Origin: BOG-1363 sp043775355
Lineage (GTDB): Bacteria; Planctomycetota; UBA11346
Reading direction: 5' to 3'
DNA: 46,279 bases
NCBI GenBank assembly: GCA_043775355.1
Contig: JAYVSL010000112.1
Location: forward strand, 1-46,279
Part shown: positions 25,222 through 34,700 of the stretch, in pieces
Layout of the letters: the number at the start of each line of letters is the position of its first letter
Position numbering within the stretch: the first letter of the stretch is position 1
Translations under genes and position numbers: made by a program
The notes under the pieces: model-generated
What the model saw: the letters and a program-made list of their open reading frames with translations, nothing else
The model's database searches: none
What the model was told of the DNA's origin: nothing

Positions 25222-27509
25222 CCACGTTCAGCGCGTATCCCGAACCCCCAGCGCTTGAAAACGCTGGGCCGGGATTTGGCACCGACCTGCACCAGACGTT
25301 GGGTGGAAAGCAGGAAAAGTCGACGCGTTACACCCGCATGGCGCGCAAGGCCACGGGCGTGACGCTGCGCCTGATCGAAGCGATGATGCGCAGCACCATC
25401 CGCGTCGAAGGCGTATCCAACGTCACACCAGGTCCGGTGTTATTTGTCGCCAACCATTTCACCCGTTTTGAAACCTTTATTCTGCCGTACATCATCGACG
25501 GTCACTTGGGCAGAAACGTCCATTCCCTGGCGTTTCATAAGCTCTTTCGCGGTCGTTTCGGAGATTTCCTGCGCTCCATCGGCGCTCGTCCGACCGGCGA
25601 TCCCGTCGTCAAGCATACCATGATCGAAGATCTGATGACCGGCCGCAATGATTGGCTGATCTATCCTGAAGGCTCGATGGTGAAGAATAAAAAGATCTGG
25701 TCGAAAGGTCAGTACGCACTTGATGCCCCTGATCGCGTTGGCATGCCGCATTCCGGCGCCGCCATCATGGCGCTGAAGGCGATGATTTATAAGCAACTCT
25801 ACCGCCAAGCATGTGGCCAAGGCGATCAAGAACTGATTGAGCGTTATCAGAATCGTTATCACCTGGGCGGACCGGCTGACATCGATGTTCCTGATTTGCA
25901 GATCATCCCGGTCAACATTTCCTATTACCCGATTCGCCCTGGGCGCAATATCGTCGCACGCTTGGCGCGCTGGATGTTTCGCCAAATGCCCAGCGTGCTC
26001 GAAGAAGAATTACTGATGGAAGGCAGCTTGCTGTTTTCTGAAACCGACATTAGCGTGTACTTCGGCAAACCACTGGCGATGGATCATTATCTGCGCTTGC
26101 TGATGCCAACGTTGCAGCAGCCCTTGCCGTTCATCGATCAACTGCGACGCGCCAATAAAATCATGGGCGCACTGAAAAACCGCGTCACTCGACGCATGAT
26201 GCACGAGGTCTACACCCGACTCACGATTAATTTTGATCACTTATTCTGTGCTGGCCTGAAGACCTTGCCGACCGACACCGTGGGCGCTGAGGATTTCCAT
26301 CAGTCGCTTTACCTCGCTGCTCGCCAAATCCAGTCGGGTGGAAAACGCCGCAGCCACCCCAGCATCAGCCGTGATCTGATTGATGTGATTTGCGGCTTAC
26401 CCTACCAACCGCTGACCAGCGTGCAGGGCTTGGCCGAAGTCGAAGGTATTGCTCACCTCAAAGCCGGTGAATACCACATCAATCGTACGGCGTTGGAACA
26501 TCAACATTCTTTTCATGATATTCGGCTCAAAAACACCATCGCGGTGATTGCCAATGAATTAGAGCCGATGCGCAAAGCGATGCGCCTGATCAGCAACGCG
26601 ATGACTATGCCGCGCACCGTTCGCCGACGCGAATTAGCTGGATTGTTACAGCGCGAAGAACGCGACGAATTTATCGCTGAGCGTCGTGCGGTCGCCGCGT
26701 CACCGCACCTTAAAGATGAAGCCATCGGTTCACCCTTTATTTTGCATCGCGCCAATGACCGCATCGGCATCGTGCTCTGCCATGGCTACCTCGCCGCGCC
26801 GATCGAAGTTCGGTTATTAGCTGAACATCTGCACCGCCTTGGTCACACCGTTTATGTTCCACGTCTGACGGGTCACGGGACCGCGCCAGAGCAACTCGCC
26901 AACGCCACCGCAGAGGATTGGCTGCGCTGCTATTTACGTGCGGTCACGGTGTTAAAAGCCACCTGCCAACGCGTGATTGTTGGCGGCTTTTCTGCGGGCG
27001 GCATGCTGGCCCTAGAAGCTGCAGCGATGAATCCCGATGTGCTGGGTTGCTTCGCGATCAGTCCATCGCTCCAGTTGGTCGATCCCAAAGCCAAACTGGT
27101 GCCGCTGGTGATGACGTGGAATCAGGTGATGGATAGTCTGCACCTCAGCGTTGCCAAATATGAACAACTCACCAATCGTCCTGAGAACATCGACAGTAAC
27201 TATCCCGTGAATTATCTTTCCGGCGTATACCAACTCGAACGCATGATTCATCGTTGCCGTTCGCATCTGAGTCAGGTCACCGCGCCAACGCTGATTATTC
27301 AAGGCGACCACGACCCCGTGGTCAAACCTGAAAGCGGCCAGGAAGTCATCGACACGATTGGCTCCGAAGAAAAAGAGTTGGCGATGATGGCTTTCAACCG
27401 CCACGTCATCGTACGCGGTGAGGGAAGCGCCGCCGTGTTGGAGCGGATTGGAGAATTTGTGCAGCGCTTAGCACAGCGCTCGCGACCGATGGTGGTGAAA
27501 CGGCAGTAG
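25200..27509 (+). CDS. Fused PlsC-like acyltransferase and alpha/beta hydrolase
   Basis: A 769-residue two-domain protein. Residues ~70-330 resemble glycerolipid acyltransferases: VLFVANHFTRFETF holds an H-x4-E in place of the usual H-x4-D (His86, Glu91), and LIYPEGSMVKN matches the FPEG-type motif. Residues ~515-769 are an alpha/beta hydrolase with IGIVLCHGYLAAP (oxyanion loop), VIVGGFSAGGMLALEAA (nucleophile Ser near 597), IQGDHDPVV (Asp) and a late His in FNRHVIV. The ~180 residues between show no clear family. Its start overlaps the acyl-CoA dehydrogenase end, with GGAGGG at 25185-25190 as ribosome binding site. Its place at the end of a beta-oxidation operon suggests lipid acyl release or re-esterification; the exact substrates are unknown. 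Confidence 0.8.
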   Translation: MDRQERLTTFSAYPEPPALENAGPGFGTDLHQTLGGKQEKSTRYTRMARKATGVTLRLIEAMMRSTIRVEGVSNVTPGPVLFVANHFTRFETFILPYIIDGHLGRNVHSLAFHKLFRGRFGDFLRSIGARPTGDPVVKHTMIEDLMTGRNDWLIYPEGSMVKNKKIWSKGQYALDAPDRVGMPHSGAAIMALKAMIYKQLYRQACGQGDQELIERYQNRYHLGGPADIDVPDLQIIPVNISYYPIRPGRNIVARLARWMFRQMPSVLEEELLMEGSLLFSETDISVYFGKPLAMDHYLRLLMPTLQQPLPFIDQLRRANKIMGALKNRVTRRMMHEVYTRLTINFDHLFCAGLKTLPTDTVGAEDFHQSLYLAARQIQSGGKRRSHPSISRDLIDVICGLPYQPLTSVQGLAEVEGIAHLKAGEYHINRTALEHQHSFHDIRLKNTIAVIANELEPMRKAMRLISNAMTMPRTVRRRELAGLLQREERDEFIAERRAVAASPHLKDEAIGSPFILHRANDRIGIVLCHGYLAAPIEVRLLAEHLHRLGHTVYVPRLTGHGTAPEQLANATAEDWLRCYLRAVTVLKATCQRVIVGGFSAGGMLALEAAAMNPDVLGCFAISPSLQLVDPKAKLVPLVMTWNQVMDSLHLSVAKYEQLTNRPENIDSNYPVNYLSGVYQLERMIHRCRSHLSQVTAPTLIIQGDHDPVVKPESGQEVIDTIGSEEKELAMMAFNRHVIVRGEGSAAVLERIGEFVQRLAQRSRPMVVKRQ

Positions 27510-27630
27510 CGCTATTCCTCCTCTGGTTCGTCATCTCTTTTTCAAAGAATGGGCTGAAGATTCGTTGGGGTTTCTATAAATTTCCAGTCGCCGTAAGAGC
27601 ACGGCAACGCCATCTCATAAATGAGACCGT

Positions 27631-27695
27631 CATGTGACCCCGGCGCAGATCCGTAGGTGCGGATTTCCCGCATACGGTTCCTCCCTCGAGTCAGA
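27631..27695 (-). other. Possible remnant of a group II intron-associated sequence
   Basis: Read on the minus strand, this stretch has CCGTATGCGG-GAAAT-CCGCA-CC-TACGG (hairpin at 27651-27677) preceded by GAGGGAGGAA. It resembles the conserved hairpin found next to the reverse-transcriptase ORF of bacterial group II introns. A minus-strand frame here reads RMREIRTYGSAPGSH, which I associate with such flanks. No reverse transcriptase is present. The assignment rests on pattern memory only. The rest of the 350-base gap 27510-27859 holds no gene. Confidence 0.35.
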
Positions 27696-27740
27696 CGATC
27701 AGCGCCACGCAAGTGGCGGGTCAAAACAGAGAGATGTCCG

Positions 27741-27786
27741 TCCAGTCGGCGCAATGACTGCATTCGCCTTGGTTGCGCCGACTGGA
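27741..27786. repeat. 14-bp perfect inverted repeat downstream of dps
   Basis: TCCAGTCGGCGCAA (27741-27754) is inverted at 27773-27786 around an 18-nt loop, between the convergent acyltransferase/hydrolase and dps genes. It could act as a transcript-end structure; no T-run is seen. Confidence 0.65.
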
Positions 27787-27859
27787 TACATCCCGGTTGC
27801 TGGTCACTATCACCCGCAATTATATTTGTGCCGTAGTTCCAGGGCAGAGGTATTCGCAA

Positions 27860-28357
27860 TCATGTTTCCAGTAGGCTCCGCAACATCCACGCCGTCTTCT
27901 CATGTACTTCGATGCGCTGGGTCAGCAGATCAGCCGTTGGCTGGTCATTGGCGTGTTCGACCACAGGAAACATTTTTCGAGCAGTGCGCGCCGTGCCTTC
28001 CTGCGCGACGACGAGAAAGCGCACCATGTCGAGGGCCTTGGGCACTCCTTCAATCTCCTTGATGCTGGCCAGCCGCGTGAACTCTTTGTAGGTTCCTGGT
28101 GCTGGATGGCCAAGGGCGCGAATGCGCTCGGCAATCAGGTCCAACGCATTCCATTGTTCAGTATATTGCGCCATGAACATCAGGTGCAGGGTGTTGAACA
28201 TCGGGCCGGTGACGTTCCAGTGGAAGTTATGCGTGGTCATATAGAGCGTGTAACTGTCCGCCAGCAGTCCTGACAATCCCAGTGCGATTTTAGCTCGATC
28301 CTTATCGCTGATGCCGATGTCGAGCTTGGCGACCTTGACGGATGGTTTCGATTTCAT
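27860..28357 (-). CDS. dps: Dps family ferritin-like DNA-protection protein
   Basis: A 165-residue four-helix protein that oxidises Fe(II) with peroxide and stores iron in a 12-mer cage. The ferroxidase segment THNFHWNVTGPMFNTLH contains the first-helix His residues. YTEQWNALDLIAERIRALG carries the Glu/Asp ligands of the inter-subunit site. HPAPGTYKEF and the final helix HEKTAWMLRSLLE also match the family. A short basic N-terminus (MKSKPSVKVAK) could contact DNA. It is the third gene of a perR-katG-dps operon, 85 bases after katG, a classic peroxide-stress grouping. Confidence 0.92.
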   Translation of the reverse strand: MKSKPSVKVAKLDIGISDKDRAKIALGLSGLLADSYTLYMTTHNFHWNVTGPMFNTLHLMFMAQYTEQWNALDLIAERIRALGHPAPGTYKEFTRLASIKEIEGVPKALDMVRFLVVAQEGTARTARKMFPVVEHANDQPTADLLTQRIEVHEKTAWMLRSLLET

Positions 28358-28442
28358 GGAAATTTCCTATGGGTGGGTGTTGACTGGAAGAATCAGATGC
28401 GCCGTGGCGTGGGTTCTTGCTGTCTCGAAATGTCTCTTTGGA

Positions 28443-30683
28443 TCAAGCCAAGTCGAAACGATCAAGGTTCATCACCTTGGTCCATGCCTGCACGAAGGCG
28501 CGTACGAACTTCTGCTCTGCTCCCTCGCTTGCGTAGACCTCCGCGAGTGCCCGTAGCTGGGAGTTCGAGCCGAAGACAAGATCTGCGCGGGTGGCTGTCC
28601 ATCTCAGTTCACCCGTCGCGCGGTCGCGTCCCTCGAACAGATCCCCCGTCTCCGACGTCGCCGTCCACGCCGTACGCATATCGAGCAGGTGGATGAAGAA
28701 GTCGTTCGTCAGCGACCCCGGGCGCTTGGTGAATACACCGTGTTGGGCTTGTCCGACATTTGCGTTCAGTGCGCGCAGGCCGCCGACCAGGGCGGTCATC
28801 TCAGGGGCCGTCAAGGTCAGGAGCTGTGCTCGATCTACGAGCATCACCTCTGCATGACCGCTGAGGTTTGCTTTGCGGTAGTTACGGAAGCCATCGGTGA
28901 GTGGTTCGAGTACCGCAAAGGAATCGACATCGGTCTGCTCTTGCGATGCATCGGATCGACCAGGCGTAAAGGGAACTTCAACGTCATGCCCGCCGCTCTT
29001 TGCAGCCTGCTCGACTGCGGCGCAGCCACCGAGGACGATCATATCTGCTAGCGAGACCATCTTGCCACCAGTCTGCGCCGCGTTGAACGTACTCTGGACG
29101 CGATCGAGGACACCGAGCACCTTTGCGAGTTGGGCCGGCTGATTGACCTCCCAATCCTTGTGCGGGGCGAGGCGTATGCGTGCGCCGTTGGCACCGCCGC
29201 GCTTATCAGAGCCGCGAAAGGTAGAAGCCGACGCCCACGCGGTCGAGACCAACTCCGGTATAGATAGCCCGGAGGCGAGGATTTTGCTCTTGAGGGCGCG
29301 GATGTCGTGCGTGTCGATAAGCGGATGATCGACGGTCGGCGTGGGGTCTTGCCAGATGAGCACCTCGGCCGGGACTTCGGGACCGAGGTAGCGGGCACGG
29401 GGACCCATGTCGCGGTGAGTCAACTTGAACCACGCGCGGGCGAAAGCGTTCGCGAGTTGGCGTGGGTTCTCCAGGAAGCGCCGAGAGATCTTCTCATAGG
29501 CCGGATCAAAGCGCAGAGCGAGATCGGTGGTCAGCATAGTCGGGACGAGCTTCTTCGATGGATCGTGGGCGTGCGGGATGGTCGCGTCCGCCCCTTTTGC
29601 AATCCACTGATGCGCACCAGCCGGACTCTTCGTCAGTTCCCATTCATAGCCGAACAAGTTCTGGAAGAAATTGTTGCTCCATCGTGTTGGCGTGGTGGTC
29701 CAGGTGACTTCAAGACCGCTGGTGATCGTGTCCCCACCCTTGCCGGAGCCGAAGCTGCTTTTCCAGCCGAGGCCCTGTTGCTCGATGGGGGCCGCTTCGG
29801 GATCGGGTCCGACATGTGAAGCGGGGCCGGCGCCATGGGTCTTGCCGAAGGAGTGCCCACCAGCGATCAGCGCGACGGTCTCTTCGTCATTCATCGCCAT
29901 GCGGGCGAACGTCTCGCGAATGTCTTTGGCTGCGGCGAGCGGATCTGGTTTGCCATCGGGCCCTTCCGGGTTGACGTAAACGAGGCCCATCTGCACGGCT
30001 GCGAGCGGTTTCTCCAGTTCGCGTGCGCCCGAATAGCGTTTGTCGCCACCGAGCCACGTTTTTTCGGAGCCCCAATAGACGTCCTGGTCTGGCTCCCACA
30101 CGTCATGTCGCCCGCCACCGAAGCCGAAGGTCTTGAAGCCCATGGTCTCCAGTGCGACGTTGCCGGTAAGGATCATCAAGTCGGCCCACGAGATCTTCTG
30201 GCCGTACTTTTGCTTGATCGGCCAGAGCAGGCGGCGTGCCTTGTCGAGGCTGACGTTGTCTGGCCAGCTGTTGAGGGGCGAAAAGCGTTGCTGGCCAGAT
30301 CCCGCGCCGCCACGGCCGTCACCGGTGCGATACGTGCCGGCGCTGTGCCACGCCATGCGAATGAACAGCGGACCGTAGTGTCCGAAGTCTGCTGGCCACC
30401 AATCCTGCGAGGTGATCATCATCGCCGCGAGATCTTTCTTCACGGCCGCCAAGTCGAGGCTCTTGAACTCTTTGGCATAGTCGAACTGTTCGCTCATCGG
30501 ATTGGATTTGGCAGAGTGCTGGTGCAAGAGATCAAGCCGCAGTTGGCTCGGCCACCAGTCTCGGTTCGAGGTGCCAGCGCCGGTCGCGTTCGATGAGGCT
30601 CCATGCATCACCGGGCACTTGCCTGGCATCTGATGGTTAGGAACGGGCGCCTGGGCGGCGGTGGGTAGCTTGTCGTTGGTCAT
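28443..30683 (-). CDS. katG: Catalase-peroxidase
   Basis: A 746-residue haem enzyme that removes hydrogen peroxide. The distal site is IRMAWHSAGTYR (Trp112, His113), the Tyr of MGLVYVNPEGPDG and the Met of FARMAMNDEE supply the rest of the Met-Tyr-Trp adduct, and LIAGGHSFGKTHG carries the proximal His. The C-terminal duplicated domain without haem is complete. The frame is open 22 codons upstream, but the start MTNDKLPTAA at 30683 overlaps the perR stop codon as ATGA, which points to translational coupling and fixes the start. The gene looks richer in G+C than its neighbours, so acquisition of this operon by transfer is possible. Confidence 0.95.
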   Translation of the reverse strand: MTNDKLPTAAQAPVPNHQMPGKCPVMHGASSNATGAGTSNRDWWPSQLRLDLLHQHSAKSNPMSEQFDYAKEFKSLDLAAVKKDLAAMMITSQDWWPADFGHYGPLFIRMAWHSAGTYRTGDGRGGAGSGQQRFSPLNSWPDNVSLDKARRLLWPIKQKYGQKISWADLMILTGNVALETMGFKTFGFGGGRHDVWEPDQDVYWGSEKTWLGGDKRYSGARELEKPLAAVQMGLVYVNPEGPDGKPDPLAAAKDIRETFARMAMNDEETVALIAGGHSFGKTHGAGPASHVGPDPEAAPIEQQGLGWKSSFGSGKGGDTITSGLEVTWTTTPTRWSNNFFQNLFGYEWELTKSPAGAHQWIAKGADATIPHAHDPSKKLVPTMLTTDLALRFDPAYEKISRRFLENPRQLANAFARAWFKLTHRDMGPRARYLGPEVPAEVLIWQDPTPTVDHPLIDTHDIRALKSKILASGLSIPELVSTAWASASTFRGSDKRGGANGARIRLAPHKDWEVNQPAQLAKVLGVLDRVQSTFNAAQTGGKMVSLADMIVLGGCAAVEQAAKSGGHDVEVPFTPGRSDASQEQTDVDSFAVLEPLTDGFRNYRKANLSGHAEVMLVDRAQLLTLTAPEMTALVGGLRALNANVGQAQHGVFTKRPGSLTNDFFIHLLDMRTAWTATSETGDLFEGRDRATGELRWTATRADLVFGSNSQLRALAEVYASEGAEQKFVRAFVQAWTKVMNLDRFDLA

Positions 30684-31183
30684 GGTGTTTTCTTTGTTGG
30701 TTTTCTCTTGGGACTTTTCTTTGTGGACAGTTCGTTCTTCTGAGCGCATAGAGCGCAGACACCGCGCACCTCGACGTGCGCGTCAACGACACTGCCGATT
30801 TGAGTCACTGAATCCGGGAGACGAAGGCTGTTCAGATCGTGGCTCTCGAAGTCCCGAACGAGACCGCAGCGCACGCAGACATAGTGGTGGTGGTGGCTGA
30901 GGTTCGCATCGAAGCGAATGCCATCCCCCTGCGGACCGAGCGTCGTGGCCAACCCTAGACTATGGAGCAGCCACAATGTCCGGTACACCGTGTCCAGGGA
31001 CACCGTCGGCATACGCGGCTGGACTGCGCGAAAGACCGTCTCGACGTCGGGGTGCGCCTCGTTCTCGACGATTTCCCGAAAGATCTCCAGTCGCTGGTGA
31101 GTCAGTTTGATACCAGCCGCCTTGACAGTCGTCTTGATGTGCTCAAGGCGCCGCTCTGTCTCCGGGTTCTTGTTTATGCCCAT
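30680..31183 (-). CDS. perR: Fur-family peroxide-sensing repressor, PerR-like
   Basis: A 167-residue Fur-family regulator. The winged helix contains GIKLTHQRLEIFREI and TVSLDTVYRTLWLLHSLGL (recognition helix). The metal-binding half has HHHHYVCVRCGLVRDFES and VCALCAQK, giving the two CxxC motifs of the structural zinc site. The residue after VR is Asp, as in the PerR sensor site, where true Fur proteins usually have Glu. The Lys/Pro-rich tail is unusual but harmless. Position at the head of a katG-dps operon and an operator-like palindrome over its promoter agree with a peroxide-responsive autoregulated repressor. Confidence 0.88.
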   Translation of the reverse strand: MGINKNPETERRLEHIKTTVKAAGIKLTHQRLEIFREIVENEAHPDVETVFRAVQPRMPTVSLDTVYRTLWLLHSLGLATTLGPQGDGIRFDANLSHHHHYVCVRCGLVRDFESHDLNSLRLPDSVTQIGSVVDAHVEVRGVCALCAQKNELSTKKSPKRKPTKKTP

Positions 31184-31215
31184 GTGATCCTACTTGCGGT
31201 TTATCCGCTAGTAGG

Positions 31216-31245
31216 AATATAATTACATTACGCGTAGCATGTCAA
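31216..31245 (-). promoter_or_regulatory. Promoter of perR-katG-dps with overlapping operator-like palindrome
   Basis: On the minus strand, TTGACA (31245-31240) is a perfect -35 box, with TATATT (31221-31216) as -10 after 18 bases, or TTATAT after 17. The sequence AATGTAATTATATT (31229-31216) is an imperfect 14-bp palindrome (2 mismatching positions) overlapping the -10, similar in composition to PerR/Fur boxes. AGTAGGA near 31193 is not ideally placed, but GTAGGATC lies about 8 bases before the ATG at 31183 and can act as ribosome binding site. Confidence 0.65.
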
Positions 31246-31291
31246 GAAGCGAAATCGGTGGACGAGATTGTATTTCATTCATTGAACCCTG

Positions 31292-31588
31292 TCATCGCCA
31301 GGATTCGCGCATAAAACGCCGACAGCGCCGAGGATTGAGATCGCGGACGCTGGTGAAACGTAGTTTTTCAAATCGACCGCCGTCTCCCGCCATCGGAAAT
31401 GTCGCAATTTGGCATACTGCGGGAAGTTTGGCCACGACCACGATGGTAGCTATGTGCCACGATCTTAGCTCCTTACCAAAGCTGACCTTCGTATCGTTGC
31501 CGACAAAAATTATGGCACAGATAAATAGAATGACTCCGCTACACAGAAGTCCGGCAAGACCAAGAAGCAACCAATTCAGTAAGCGCAT
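31292..31588 (-). CDS. Small putative membrane protein
   Basis: A 98-residue open frame whose N-terminus, LLNWLLLGLAGLLCSGVILF, is a strong membrane segment or signal anchor, followed by a mixed region ending in a basic tail (RDLNPRRCRRFMRESW). GAGAGG about 6-8 bases upstream of the ATG gives a plausible ribosome binding site. No family is recognised. It lies between the perR promoter and the end of the large secreted protein gene on the same strand. It may be real or spurious; the hydrophobic start and the ribosome binding site are the only support. Confidence 0.4.
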   Translation of the reverse strand: MRLLNWLLLGLAGLLCSGVILFICAIIFVGNDTKVSFGKELRSWHIATIVVVAKLPAVCQIATFPMAGDGGRFEKLRFTSVRDLNPRRCRRFMRESWR

Positions 31589-31760
31589 ACCATAACCTCT
31601 CTGGTGGCTTTAATAAAAAATCGAGGCAAAGAAAGGCTTAGGCTCTTTTGAACAATCACCCACAAGGAATTTCGCTGTTTCGGTCTAACGTCTTGGCTCT
31701 TCCTCCGGTGCTCTGGTCAGGGGCTCAGTATTCTCTTGCTGTGTTCAAGCAACGGCGCCC

Positions 31761-34700
31761 TCACTCGCGATTCAAAAACAAGGCTGGCCTGCCAAGTCCG
31801 TTCCACGACCAGACGGTATCTGCGTCATTTCGTTCTCGTGGCAACAACATTCCAATACCCGTCGGTCCACTAAATAGCCGAGCCTGTGGCACCAGTTCGC
31901 GCGTACGACTCGGACTTGACCATTCCAGCTTGGCAACGGTGCCACCCGTGTTCTCAAAATACTCGACCAGAATATTGGCGCGAACTCCTGCCGTGAGCGC
32001 TATCGTGCCTGTATTCACCGTTGGGCCGTGGTCGGTCCAGTTGTTGATGATCTGCACTCCGTTGACTGACATGCGGATACCGTCGTCGGAAGTAGTGTAA
32101 AAAGTATAGGTCTCAGTAAAGGCTGGCAGCACTTGGCCTGTCCAACGCGCACTAAACGTATCTGCCGCGATGGCCGGATCTGGGGACCCGTTGCCCCAAT
32201 TAAAGTTTATCTCCGGATCAACGCGCACCACGGTGGTGCCGGTGAGATCGATGTTGTTGAAATAAGTCACTGCCAAGCCGTCACCGATAGTTCCTGCTGG
32301 CCCAATCGTAACCGTACAGGTATCGCTGGCGGTCAACAGACTATCAGAAACGGTAACGGTAATAATCGCCGTGCCATTCTGGCCTGCGGCCGGATTGATC
32401 GTCACGGTGCGATTGGCGGTAGTACCTGCGAAGACCACACCTGTTACCGGCACCAAAGTCGGGTTGCTACTGATCGCTGTCACCAGCAACGAGGCCATTG
32501 GGGTATCGACATCGCCAATAGTGAAAGTCAAAGGTCCAACAGGTGTGTTGGTCATGGCCGCCCGATCAGGAATGTTCGTGATGGTCGGTCGGTCATTCAC
32601 CGCAGTGACGGTGAGCGTAAAGCGATCGAAAGCCGTGAGCGTGCCGTCGGACACCGTGATGGTGATAATCGCCGTTCCGCTGGCATTGGCATTGGGCGTA
32701 ACTTTTACCGTGCGATTGGCGCCACTGCCGCCGAACGCGATGCGGCTGGTCGGCACCAGCGCGGTGTTGCTTGACGCCACGCTCAGGGTCAGCGAAGTGA
32801 CTGCAGTCTGAGCGTCGCCGATGATGAAAGGGACAGCCCCAGTGTTGCCGTCCTCGATGATCGTGCGATCCACAATGTCGCTGATGGTCGGCGGTGTATT
32901 GATCGGTGCTGTGACGGTGAGCAAGAAGCTGTCACTCGTGCTCAATGCGCCGTCGAACACGGTGACCGTGATAGTCGCGGTGCCGATCTGTCCCGCCACT
33001 GGAGTCACTGTGATGGTGCGATTCGCATCGCTGCCGCCGAGGACGATGCCAGCATTGGCGACCAGCGTCGGGTTGTCAGACACGGCTGTTATCACCAGTG
33101 TATTCGTTGCTGTTTCAAGGTCACCCACGGTGAAAGGCAGAGCCGACGTCGCTATGCCTGTTATGGTACTACTATCAGCGATATTCGAGATCGTCGGAAG
33201 CGTATTAACCGGAATAACGGTAAGCGTCACCGGAACATTCACGCGAGGAACTCCGTTAGCATTCGAGTCAATGGCGATCGTCGTGTTGTAGGTACCAACT
33301 GACAAACCGGCGGTGTTAAAGCCGGCACTAAGCAGAGATGAGGCGCCAGCAGGTACGGTGCCCGAACTCTGAGTCATGGTCAGCCATTTAGCCGCCGGAC
33401 GCAGGCGCACCGCCATGGCGTTGTGTAGAAATGCGGCGTTATTCACCACCGTCTGGCCCACCGTGCCGGTGGCATTTTGCACTCCGACCGTAGCACTGAT
33501 TGCATTACCAATAGATTCATATTGAAAAATCATCGAGCCGTCCGATTTCAGGATCGCCTCACACGTCACTCGCAACGTGGAATTGCTATAGAAGGGTACG
33601 TCTTTAAATTGCACGACCAGGGTATCCGCATCGAGATACTTGAAGAAAGCTTTGGGCCCGGTGTCAAAGTTCAAATCATCCCAGAAGAAGGCGATCATAT
33701 TTCCAGGCGAACTGGTGTTCGGAAGAGCAGTGTTCGTGTAAGTACTGGCGGTGGAACTAAAACTTAACCAGCCATTCGAACACAGTCGAAACGAAGTGAA
33801 ATTTTGTCCGAAAAACGGAAACGAAAAACCCACATCGAAAGGCCCATCGTTGGTATCATCTGCGAAGCTCGTAAGCGGCGTGCCGACAGTCGAAATATCG
33901 ATCCAAGAATACACTGGGCCGCCGACAGTATCAGAGGTGTCCACCGTGTACGGCTGCAGGCTATTTGTGGTAGACCATGTGAGCGCCAAGCTGCCGCTGT
34001 TGGCGATGTTCAAGTCACGGGTGGTGATTTGTCCCTGGGCGAGCGTGACTTCCAAACTGGCTGGCGTCACCGCAATGCCAGCGTTACCGATTTGAAGATC
34101 GGCGGTGGCGTTAGGTGGTAAAGTGCGCGTTGTTGCTGAGCTGGACGTGTACCCACTTTTACTCGCAACGATCGACTGCACGGTTGGCTTGCCGAAGACT
34201 CCAGAAAGGCTGTAGCTGCCGTCAGCTGCGGTAGTGGTGCTGCCGCTCAATCCACCAGTCCACGTCACCGTCGCCCCAACGAGCGGTGTTGTTCCGCCTA
34301 ATTCCGTCACCATGCCGGAAAGCGTGGCGGTGGTGAATGCAAAGTCTTTGCCACTGACGCTAGGCGGTAAAATGACGCTCAGTGCTGCGGTATCGGCGAA
34401 GCCAGCTTGGCCGGCCTTGATAGACAACATTCCCGCTGTTCCGAACACCTTGGTGATCACGTACGTGCCATCAGCAGCGCTGGTCACGGTTCCTGCGAAG
34501 GCTCCGCTGTAGGTGACGATCGCTCCCGACAGCGCCACGCCGTCTTTACGTACCGTGCCGCTGACCGTGGCGGTGGTGAATGCGAAATCAACACCACTGC
34601 GACTAGGTGGTAACGTTACCGAAGTCGCAGCGGTTGATAAGAAACCAGTTTTACTCGCAATTAAATTGAGCGTAACCGACGGGCTGCTTTCGATTATTTT

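Noticed and set aside
29835..30596. 253-residue open frame antisense to katG
   Set aside because: It lies fully inside katG, which has all catalytic motifs; the antisense translation shows no domain and reflects high-GC codon bias.
30680..31183. Calling the regulator Fur (iron uptake)
   Set aside because: It heads a katG-dps operon and has Asp where Fur normally has Glu, both of which favour PerR.
31239..31595. 118-residue plus-strand frame near the perR promoter
   Set aside because: It begins inside the perR promoter, has no recognisable domain, and overlaps the more plausible minus-strand membrane protein.
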